A stretch of 64,000 nt of DNA, taken from positions 19,703,073-19,767,072 of the forward strand of contig CM066912.1 in assembly GCA_033964015.1 (NCBI GenBank). The letters run 5' to 3'. Position 1 is the stretch's first letter. Every line of letters begins with the position of its first letter. The position numbers and the translations under genes were made by a program. A model generated the notes under the pieces. It searched no databases. It saw only the letters and a program-made list of their open reading frames with translations, and was not told the DNA's origin. Shown here piece by piece: positions 55,715 through 64,000 of the stretch. The DNA is from Scolanthus callimorphus. Taxonomy: Eukaryota; Cnidaria; Anthozoa; Actiniaria; Edwardsiidae.

Positions 55715-56526
55715 ATGAGATGCAATCCCTCTTGCGTAATGGCGAGCGACCAGGACTGGTCGTCAATATAGGAGTACAAAAGATCCACTCTTCGCTCAAA
55801 TCTGGCTCAAGACGTTACAAGCTCTTCAAAGCCATGTCTATATTGATCATATTCGTCTACCACTTGTTTTACTGGCTCATGCTCGACTATCTTAGCTTCC
55901 TGCTATCAATGGTGTTGGCAATTGTCGTCGCTTTGATTCTGTTTTATGTGCTCAACTTTTTGTATTGTCGAGTGTACGTATCGCGACATAAGACATGTCT
56001 CGACAAGGTACGACAAATCGAGAGTGCATGCAAGTCGGCAAAGACTATCGGTAGACTGGACATCAACTCGTGTCCGCTGTGCAGTGAAGAGTTCACGCCG
56101 AATTGCGTGGCTCAAGTCCTGGCGTGTGGACATAAACATTGTAAAACCTGTATAAAGAAGTGCTGTAAACAGGGAAAACTGGATAAACAGGATAACTCAA
56201 GGTGTTTCATATGTCGGGGAATGATATCAGAAACACCAAACCAGGCCGCACTCATGAGGCGGGAACTGATCCAGCGCCTGCTGTCACTCCAGCGGCTTTA
56301 CCCAACTGTGATCACGCGTCGTCTGATCAAATACTGGGTATCACGTGACTTGAGGATAAGTCTAGCAGATCTTCACCGATTAAAACTGTTAGACAGTAGA
56401 CTATATGTTGTTATATTTCCTCTGCTCTGTCTGTTTTTCCTGGTCATGTTATCTGGGAACTCTGTGTTCATCTTCACATTCTTTGGCAAGGTAGTTGGTC
56501 ACGTGGTATTCTGGCTTTACAGTTAG
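55715..56526 (+). CDS. Multi-pass RING-finger exon, 3' end of the probable TPM-RING gene
   Basis: A 270-codon terminal exon opens at acceptor TTGTTCAG|G (phase 2) and ends at TAG 56524. YEMQSLLRNGERPGLVVN fits the final helix of a TPM domain. Then come two adjacent membrane segments (AMSILIIFVYHLFYWLML; FLLSMVLAIVVALILFYVLNF), a C3HC4 RING (CPLCSEEF, ACGHKHCKTCIKKC, CFICRGMI), and a C-terminal hydrophobic pair (LYVVIFPLLCLFFLVML; VFIFTFFGKVVGHVVFWLY). RING domains of this form recruit E2 enzymes for ubiquitin transfer, so a membrane-bound E3 ligase is likely. The phase does not fit a direct join to the 53586 donor, so at least one short exon between remains unfound. The alternative is an independent gene with an unseen 5' exon. 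Confidence 0.75.
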
Positions 56527-56753
56527 CAAAGTGATCCAAATCAAATTGATTGTAATGGAATTTTATGGCAAAAAAAAAACATTATTTGAGATATGCCCAG
56601 AAATGGACTGATTTTAGGATTGTTTTTACGATTTTTATACTGTAGTTCCGATTTTTAGTTTTTGTTGGATTCGGCGAACAAGAAGTTCGGTATTTCTTCT
56701 TCCGAGCTTCCTACAAATCCGAAAAATTGAGACGCAGAGAGAGCGGATTTAAA

Positions 56754-56922
56754 TAGAGCAGATTTCGTACGACTGTGAAAAGTTCCGCGACAAAGTTGCG
56801 CCGCGCCGCGACTATTAAGCGATTTCATTCCGTATCTACAGCAGGCCAGGTCCGGTGCCGCGACCGTGACAATGCCGCGCTGTGTCGCGGCACTTTTCAC
56901 AGTCATACGAAATCTGCTCTAT
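56754..56922. mobile_element. AGAGCAGATTTCGTACGACTGTG MITE, copy 2
   Basis: 169 bp with inverted ends AGAGCAGATTTCGTACGACT and AGTCATACGAAATCTGCTCT. The centre AAGTTGCGCCGCGCCGCGAC and GCCGCGACCGTGAC resembles 15372-15537. A half copy of its end (AGAGCAGATTTCGTATGATT) lies at 19588-19607. Confidence 0.82.
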
Positions 56923-56974
56923 GACTGTTGTGAAACCTATCGCAATGAGATTACACCAATTCTGAATAGAACTG

Positions 56975-57392
56975 ATGGCCGTATTTATACTAGTATAGGA
57001 GACGGCTAAGCCGTCGAGACGGCTTTAACACTTAGGACGTCTAGTATAAATTCGGAACAGCTTTTAGGACGACCGTAGACTAGCTAAGCGTGTATAATTC
57101 TCCTGGAAAAGTGAATTCTGAAAAAAAAAGTGCCGCGGGTTGTAATAACCTGCGCAATTTGCGGTAAGGCCGTCTGGTTTTAGTCGTCTCGTTTTTATAC
57201 TAGACGGCTAAGCGGTCCGACAAGATAAGGTCGTCTGTTGGATGCCCTTAAGGGTTGGTTTTCTCTATGCCGTAGTAAAAATCAACTCTAAGCCGTCCGA
57301 CGGCTAGGCCGTCTTCAATATTTCTCGAATTTATACTAGACGGCTATGCCGTCTGAGGCGGACTTAGCCGTCTCTAGTATGAATACGGCCAT
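56975..57392. mobile_element. ATGGCCGTATTTATACTAG MITE
   Basis: 418 bp with inverted ends ATGGCCGTATTTATACTAGT and CTAGTATGAATACGGCCAT. The word ACTAGACGGCTAAGC / GACGGCTTAGCCGTC recurs many times inside in both orientations. Confidence 0.82.
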
Positions 57393-57661
57393 TGACCAAA
57401 AATGCCCCCACCCCTAAATTCGTGAGATCGCTACGCCATTGTCCAGCCTGATTAAGAAAGACGTAGTAGAAAGAAATACACATTTAGAGTGAATTCCATA
57501 TGACTGAATGAAGTCAGTCGCAATGCAAAGTGATGCCACTGAAATCTCAGCCACTTGTGAAATTAATGTAAGCGTGGTTCCTACAGAAAAATAAAGAGTG
57601 TATATGTCACAGCTCTCCCCGATGATAGAGTGCGCATGACAGTGTTTATTCTCGTAGTAAC

Positions 57662-57882
57662 CATTCTCTTACCCAGAGCTCCCCGGCTCGTCTCCTCGCG
57701 GGGGAGGCTCTGGTGACAGCCACTGACGCATGCGCGAGATTTGATACAGAGCCGTTCAGAGAAAGATCTTTCTGCGCATGCATCAACGTTCAAAACCAGC
57801 CAATCAGCAAAGGCGCTCAAATGGATGTCACCAGAGCCTCCCCTGCGAGCAGACGAGCCGGGGAGCTCTTGGTACGAGAATG
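57662..57882. mobile_element. CATTCTCGTACC-family MITE, intact copy
   Basis: 221 bp: CATTCTCTTACCCAGAGCTC at the left and GAGCTCTTGGTACGAGAATG at the right. The arms extend through CCCCGGCTCGTC and GGGGGAGGCTCTGGTGACA. It is the uninterrupted relative of the split element in SND1 intron 17. Confidence 0.85.
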
Positions 57883-57885
57883 CTT

Positions 57886-58190
57886 AGGGAAGAGGTCAAA
57901 ACACTTGTACTCGAATGGTGCCCAATTTGTTCAGGGGAGGTGGTGGGTACCGGTATCCCTTTTTCATACGTAATTTTCTCAGAGCATGATCTAGGGGTAC
58001 CTGATTTTATTGCACATGGACTCCTCTCGCTGCGAGGAAAGCGTTGGAGCATACACCTTTTTAATATCTATTTTATTTAAGGAGATACTTGCTCTAAACT
58101 TCAGCTCTGAGAGGTAGGTGGCTCCGGCACCTACCCCACCCCCCCAAATTGGGCACCCACAGAAGTACGGATGTTTTGACCTCTCCCCTT
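57886..58190. mobile_element. AAGGGGAGAGGTCAAAACATCCG element
   Basis: The left end AGGGAAGAGGTCAAAACACT is mirrored by ATGTTTTGACCTCTCCCCTT at the right, with GGTGCCCAATTTG / CAAATTGGGCACCC as the second pair. It lies 3 bp after the preceding MITE. Confidence 0.75.
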
Positions 58191-58206
58191 AGTATAACCT
58201 TTACAG

Positions 58207-58269
58207 CAATCTCGTTCCCAGAGCCTACGACAAACAACAACAGCGAAGTAGGCTCTGGAAACGAGATTG
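58207..58269. mobile_element. 63-bp palindromic mini-element CAATCTCGTTCCCAGAGCC
   Basis: CAATCTCGTTCCCAGAGCCT and AGGCTCTGGAAACGAGATTG are inverted around ACGACAAACAACAACAGCGA. The same sequence ends the insertion at 29872-30100. Confidence 0.7.
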
Positions 58270-58828
58270 CCTTTACAGCCGCAATAACCGCTGCACATTA
58301 GAATGCGTGAAGCAGAAGGCTGTTATTTAACTTATTTGCACATGAAAAGAGCTTTTCTCTGCGGATATAATAGGGCTATTATTCTGATTAACTTTGCTTA
58401 ATAAGGTCCGTCATGTTTTATTATAAGAACCAGGTTAGTTTTTCGATCCTGTCTCGTTGTTATCTTTTATGTTTCTTTTTTCAAAGGAAAAACAGCGTCC
58501 TTTAATGAAAGTATAACACCAACTGTTTCCTTTTTCGATTAAACATACAGAATAATAAAAAACGCCATAGGTTTGTTTGGATAAGAAATCCACTTGACTA
58601 CAATCTAAGCCCGACGAGCTGTGCGCGGTTCAGCGGGATGTGTTAGTTGCTAGGATACGAGCTTGCCGTACAGCTATTAGACCATGGAGACATTGAAGTC
58701 CTTTGAATATATGATGAAGTTTACTTAACAATGCTCGTTTTGTCACGCTGGGAGCCAGATTTACAATAACATTATAACATATCAGAGCTCGGAGTCGAAG
58801 ACTTGGCCGCCATGCTTAGAAATATGTC

Positions 58829-61800
58829 ATGGCAAAAGTCAACCAAGTCGCGGTGACACTTGATGCTAACTCGAGCCGTCCTCGCAAAACAGCATTCCAA
58901 AACAGGCGAAAGATTGAACTCTTCGTAGAGTGCAATGATTTGATTCAATTGGACAAGTTTTCCAAGAGCGATCCACTTTGTGTTCTATCGGTCAAAAGAT
59001 TAGGACATTGGACAGAAGTCGGAAGGACAGAATCTATACCCAACAATTTAAACCCTCGGGTGAGTATTAAATTTACTCCATCATACAATATTACGTCCAT
59101 AACTCCCAGTACCTGAAGATTTATAAACAAATTACAAATAGAGAGTAACGATTTTATGAGCAACTTTAAGCGCCAATTTAAAATTTAACATAACTTCTTC
59201 TTCAAATCTAAACTTCTTCAAAGTCTTCGTTTATCATAGAAAACTTAATAACGTTATTTTTGTTCTAGTGCAATTTCACCAATTTTACACGAGAGTGCTA
59301 GCTCGTGACCAAAAAGTTGTCTGTTTTGCATGTAAATATACTATTTCGTTATTAAGCTGGATTTGACTTTTAAAAGTCTAATCGGTTTGTTCTTGCCACC
59401 GGAGCTGGTAGTTATGACACGGACATAATTTTCAAAATGAAAATAATAAGTGTGTATAATTGTATGACATAGTATAGTTTGTAATGTATGACATAGTATA
59501 GTAAAATTAGATTCTCTCTTCTACATTTTTGCTCACTGTATTGTATACTTCTTCATCAGCCTTTCATTTTACTTTTGTGCATGAAAATAAGAATTAATAA
59601 TTAATCTAGAATCTTGCAGTATTACATTTTGATTTGAGCTCTTATTACATAGTTGAGTTCTAATTCTAAGTGATGACAACAATCATGTTTTCATGGCAGT
59701 CATTTTATAAATTTATAATAACATGTTTAAATGTTAATAACCCACTTTCACGATGCTGACAAATGACCCTCAAGACTTCTTGTATGACACTAAATTTCTC
59801 TCTAAATAAGGTAAAAAGCAGACAAAACAGGAGCCGAGAGATGCTTTTTACCTTATTTACTTATATTTCTGCGGACATTGTATCCTATTGGATCCAGAGA
59901 CATCGCTGTTTGAGTTTCTCGTCTTTCCCTGTACTAAATTTCTCTCTTAAACGTCTATGGCTTTTTTGATGGGTTTCCTCAAGTCTCAAGCCACTTCGCT
60001 GCTGGAACGGGCAAGCATTTGGGGATCTTCCACAATAAAATTTAAAGTTTCTTTTCGATGGGAAAATCTATGAGGTACTATAATAATAAGTCAATCATTT
60101 TTTATCGACTAAAATTGAATGATCTATACTTTAACCCCTATATATAAAATACGTTTAGGTTCCAGATAAAAAAAAAACGAAAACTGAAAATTCTAATAAG
60201 GATCTCTTCTGACCGTGTGCAATAATATACACTTAATGACTGCTCCCGAGGGAAACAACGAGTTTTGTTTCCCCGAGAATCTCGATGTTTCCCGAGACGA
60301 AGTCGAGTCGAAGTCGATCATGATATCAATCAGAGCGCGCGGTTTGATCGAATAAACACGAGCTATATAATTAACACTTATTGGATGAGGTTCAGCATAT
60401 AACACTAACGTTGACAAATCTCACTATCATGCGAAAACCGAATTCAATAATTGTTTTTTATTCAGCAAACAGGAATTCTTACCTGGTACCGAGGCATTGC
60501 TCGGCGAAACGGTTCTTTTCAATTTAGCTTATTCGTCTATGGTATTTCCCTTTTCGTATTCAATTCAAATAATCATAGTTGATGTTTAGATATCCTGAAC
60601 AATGATATCTTGGTAAAAATCATAACAGATACAACGAGAATATTGACTAAATTGGCTTTCGCCTTCGAAATGAAAACCAAGATGGCGGCCGAACCTATTG
60701 GCTTGCGTTATGACGTCATTAGAGTGCATAAATCCTAATGTCTGGAGTATGACGTCACGCACTGCGCGCCAACAAGAGTTCGCTGCGTACTCTTAGCCAA
60801 TCAGAATCGAGATAGTGGCATGGCTGAATAATAATAACACTTCTGATGGCCTTCTGTCCTTGTGATGCACTGCTGACAAAAAGTAACAGGTCTCTTAGGC
60901 CTACTCTGGGACTTATCTCGCCGCGAGTATAGATATGAGATAAGGCGAGATAAGGGGAAAATGGTCCAATTGAAGGGCGAGATAAGGAAAATGGTCTAAT
61001 TGAAGGGCGAGATAAGGGGAAAATGGTCCAATTGAAAGGCGAGATAAGGGGAAAATGGTCCAATTGAAAGGCGAGATAAGGGGAAAATGGTCCAATTGAA
61101 GGGCGAGATAAGGGAAAATGGTCTAATTGAAGGGCGAGATAAGGGGAAAATGGTCCAATTGAAGGGCGAGATAAGGGAAAATGGTCCAATTGAAGGGCGA
61201 GATAAGGGGAAAATGGTCCAATTGAAGGGCGAGATAAGGGAAAATGGTCTAATTGAAGGGCGAGATAAGGGGAAAATGGTCCAATTGAAAGGCGAGATAA
61301 GGGGAAAATGGTCCAATTGAAAGGCGAGATAAGGGGAAAATGGTCCAATTGAAGGGCGAGATTAGGGAAAATGGTCCAATTGAAGGGCGAGATAAGGGAA
61401 AATGGTCTAATTGAAGGACGAGATAAGGGGAAAATGGTCCAATTGAAAGGCGAGATAAGGGGAAAATGGTCCAATTGAAAGGCGAGATAAGGGGAAAATG
61501 GTCCAATTGAAGGGCGAGATAAGGGAAAATGGTCCAATTGAAGGGCGAGATAAGGGAAAATGGTCTAATTGAAGGGCAAGATAAGGGGAAAATGGTCCAA
61601 TTGAAAGGCGAGATAAGGGGAAAATGGTCCAATTGAAAGGCGAGATAAGGGGAAAATGGTCCAATTGAAGGGCGAGATAAGGGAAAATGGTCCAATTGAA
61701 GGGCGAGATAAGGGGAAAATGGTCCAATTGAAAGGCGAGATAAGGGAAAATGGTCCAATTGAAAGGCGAGATAAGGGAAAATGGTCCAATTGAAAGGCGA

Positions 61801-62853
61801 GATAAGGGAAAATGGTCCAATTGAAGGGCGAGATAAGGGGAAAATGGTCTAATTGAAAGGCGAGATAAGGGGAAAATGGTCCAATTGAAGGGCGAGATAA
61901 GGGGAAAATGGTCTAATTGAAGGGCGAGATAAGGGGAAATGGTCCAATTGAAAGGCGAGATAAGGCGGAAAGGGTCCAATTGAAGGGCGAGATAAGGGAA
62001 AATCACGGTCCAATTGAAGGGCGAGATAAGGAGAAATTGTGCCAATTAGGAGCTGCGAGATAAGGTTGCCAAGGGCGGGAACTAAATGGTTTCCTGAGAG
62101 GGCAGTGAGCTTGTGAGAGCGTCCTGTTTATCTTCACAGCAGTCACAGTTCTGTTAGTATAGTCTTAGCGCCGTGAAGCACAGCCTTCACAGAAGTTTTC
62201 CAGTTTATCCAGGATTTTCATCCTGCATCGCCTCTCCACTGTACGCTCCAGGTTGTTGTTGATGACTAAATTCCTCTTATACTCGTCAACATTTTGATCA
62301 TCAACTATTATGTTCACAGCCTTCTGATCTTAAGGCCGTAGCTAGAAATAGCCATAGTCTTAGCGCCGTGAAGCACAGCCTTCACAGAAGTTTTCCAGTT
62401 TTTCCAGGATTTCCATCCTGCATCGCCTCTCCTTTTCCACTGTACGCTCCAGGTTGTTTTTGATGACTAAATTCCTCTTATACTCGTCAACATTTTGATC
62501 ATCAACTATTATGGAAGGCTTGGCCATCCCATCCTGTCTGTCTGTCTGTCCTTTGTTTTTGCTAGCTAGGGGGCGGGGCAAGCAGGTTTTTCCCCACATG
62601 TTGACACTAAAAAAATTACTTAGCTGGGGGGGGGGGGGGGGGGGGGGGGGAGGACTGCCCCCTCTGCCCCTTCGCTTACCAAAAACTGTCCATGTTTTGC
62701 TTCAGTTTGTAGAGTCCTTTATACTGGAACCCTGTGCTACGCTCTACCCAAGACTACGCTTCTCGCTGTACGACTTGGCCAACTTCACCTCCAAAGATCT
62801 CCAGAAGCACGACTTTATCGGCTGTACAGAGATCGACATAGATACATTACTAG
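58829..62853 (+). CDS. Copine, first two coding exons (C2A domain), partial gene
   Basis: Exon 1 58829-59059 (77 codons, phase 0, donor CGG|GTGAGT) and exon 2 62706-62853 (acceptor TTGCTTCAG, donor CTAG|GTCAGT) splice in frame. The peptide holds KIELFVECNDLIQLDKFSKSD, GHWTEVGRTESIPNNLNPR, then LRFSLYDLAN and HDFIGCTEIDIDTLL, the hallmark order of the first C2 domain of copines. Copines are cytosolic proteins with two C2 domains and a von Willebrand A-like domain that bind phospholipid membranes when calcium rises. The second C2 and the A domain must lie beyond the right edge. An out-of-frame ATG at 58812 opens a 15-codon upstream ORF overlapping the start. Intron 1 (3.6 kb) contains the satellite array. 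Which vertebrate paralogue it matches cannot be told. Confidence 0.92.
60221..60372 (-). mobile_element. MITE with CGGGAAACAGCGAGTTTTG palindrome, copy 2 (deleted)
   Basis: Inverse of 16771-17103: TATACACTTAATGACTGCTC, GAGGGAAACAACGAGTTTTG, and the other end TTTGATCGAATAAACACGAG. The second arm of the internal palindrome and much of the far part are missing. Confidence 0.65.
60941..62047 (+). repeat. About 32-bp satellite array, roughly 35 copies
   Basis: Units such as GAAGGGCGAGATAAGGGGAA plus AATGGTCCAATT, alternating by one or two bases in length (GGG or GGGG before AAAA) and by GAAGGGCG/GAAAGGCG, TCCAATT/TCTAATT. Higher-order order is visible, since blocks of variants recur. It lies in copine intron 1. 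Long minus-strand frames (PLSRPSIGPFSPYLALQLDHF-type) cross it in several phases, as expected from a repeat free of stops. Confidence 0.95.
62157..62599 (-). pseudogene. Duplicated short ORF, unknown protein C-terminus
   Basis: About 155 bp occurs twice (62157-62312 and 62355-62512). On the minus strand both copies encode the same ending: VDDQNVDEYKRNLVI, NNLERTVE, RRCRM, LENFCEGCASRR then a stop. The copies differ by a 6-bp in-frame indel (an extra KE) and a few substitutions. The longer frame starts upstream near 62599. I do not recognise the family; it may be a small gene, a piece of an element, or a relic. It lies antisense in copine intron 1. Confidence 0.35.
62624..62650 (+). repeat. 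Poly-G tract
   Basis: A run of over 20 G residues lies about 60 bp before copine exon 2. Length in the assembly is unreliable. Confidence 0.9.
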
Positions 62854-63068
62854 GTCAGTGATTATTCTTATCCATCCCAACGAGGCGGATTTAAGGCATA
62901 CCAACCTAGGTACCACAGGTTTCCCATGTTTAGTATAAATATACCACGCAAGCATTTACCATTCAGTTGTCACTGATGAGGGTTTTATCAAGTACAGCCG
63001 AAAGACCTTCTACCAAAACCTAGCTGTAAGTAGTATAGTATGCACCGAATTAGCCTTTTTTTTGCGGA

Positions 63069-63415
63069 GGAATACTAATTTTGCGGAGGAATACATAATG
63101 AGCTTTGCGGTAGAATTAATGAGCGTCCCCACGCGGAATTAACGAGCTTGCGGTTTATTGTTCACACAGGTGTTCCTTTGTTTAAAAGTGAGGCGGAATA
63201 CATAATGAGCGTCGCGGTTGAATTAATGAGCGTCCCCACGCGGAATTAATGAGGTTGTGGTTTATTGTTGACACAGGTGTTCCTTTGTTTAAAAGTGAGG
63301 CGGAATACATAATGATCTTGCGGTTTATTGTTGACACAGGTGTTCTTTTGTTCTTTATTGCGGAGGAATTAATGAGCGTCACCACGCGGAATTAACGAGT
63401 TTGCGGCATGAGCAT
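63069..63415 (+). repeat. Tandem repeat, about 115-bp unit, three partial copies
   Basis: GCGGAATTAACGAGCTTGCG, GTTTATTGTTCACACAGGTG, TTCCTTTGTTTAAAAGTGAG and GGCGGAATACATAATGAGC recur three times with internal deletions. It lies downstream of copine exon 2, in its intron. Confidence 0.8.
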
Positions 63416-64000
63416 AGGAAAAAATGCGGAGGATGACGTTAAAATTCTTTATTATTATTTCTCTTTATTATATACATTACATTATCCCTTATTTAGCTAT
63501 AAAATAGCAGAAAAAATAAAAATACACGAAAAGGATCAATTCTAATGTCCCTTCTAAGATTACAAAACGTTTAATAATAGTAAAACCCTCCGTCAAGAGC
63601 GGTCCCAAGCCCTTTATCTGTTTTATTTAAATAATAGCGCGCATTGAAAAAAAAAGACAAGTAAAATGTATGCAACACATGACATGTAATTTATACAAGA
63701 AAAAAAAAGGGGGGGGGGGGAAGGGGGACAAAAGGAGACAAAAGGTGACAAAAAGGACAATCATATACTTGGTGGGTATCCAAAATTTATTTACAAAATA
63801 GTGCGCATCCGAAAACAGGACAGTCTATCCGCTTACTACCCACACTTATAGAATCTTGTATTTCTACTGCATTTTTATTGTGTTCCTAGTTAGCCTTCTA
63901 TAGGCGAGCAACAACAATAGTTTATCAACAAAATATTTTTCTTAAAAAAGTGAAAGCTTTGGTTCAAAATAAGCATGGTTACCCTGTGGTTACCCCTTGG
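63416..64000. other. Right-edge stretch, probable intron of copine
   Basis: AT-rich, with A/G homopolymer runs at 63700-63727 and GACAAAAGGAGACAAAAGG mini-repeats. No exon recognised. Confidence 0.4.

Noticed and set aside
60755..62045. Long minus-strand frames (up to 260 codons) of PFSPYLALQLDHF-type repeats
   Set aside because: They follow the tandem satellite in several phases at once and owe their length to a stop-free unit; no start, domain or splice evidence supports a gene.
1..64000. CRISPR array, operon or bacterial-type gene cluster
   Set aside because: The genes are spliced animal genes; tandem arrays here lack the repeat-spacer pattern, and no ribosome-binding sites or polycistronic spacing occur.

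Overview
The window looks like nuclear DNA of an invertebrate animal with long, repeat-laden introns and GT-AG splicing. Anthozoan cnidarian (stony coral or sea anemone) is my best guess, from the gene set, the intron positions and the dense small inverted-repeat elements. That assignment is inference: no species marker was found.

Host genes, left to right: (1) 20-2617, minus: three consecutive exons of a PhoD-like metallophosphatase with the WDDHDYG signature, running off the left edge. (2) 6136-33056, plus: a complete Tudor-SN / SND1 gene, rebuilt as 28 exons with consistent phases and 897 codons. The two genes diverge, and a 5'-truncated LINE (about 2985-5303, minus) lies between them. (3) 44369-45619, plus: an intronless beta-1,3-glycosyltransferase (GT31). 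(4) 53103-56526, plus: exons that look like one membrane gene with an N-terminal TPM domain and a C-terminal membrane/RING part; a linking exon was not found. (5) 58829-62853, plus: the first two coding exons of a copine, which continues past the right edge.

Almost everything else is mobile or tandem DNA. Retroelement relics are the LINE, a decayed BEL/Pao pol 3' end (38381-39470, minus) and a decayed Gypsy/Ty3 piece (42245-43140, plus). There are tRNA-derived SINE heads around 19.5-19.8 kb. More than twenty non-autonomous DNA elements with terminal inverted repeats are present; several families occur two to six times, and some are nested inside one another (SND1 introns 17 and 23). Tandem arrays include a roughly 32-bp satellite of about 1.1 kb inside copine intron 1 and minisatellites at 43.2, 47.3 and 63.1 kb.

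The genes do not form an operon. SND1 (RNA regulation), a phosphatase, a glycosyltransferase, a TPM/RING membrane protein and copine are independent units. The most unusual items are the TPM-RING gene, a candidate U12-type intron in SND1, the nested elements in SND1 intron 17, an in-frame duplicated short ORF next to the satellite, and an orphan exon-like segment at 48.7 kb.
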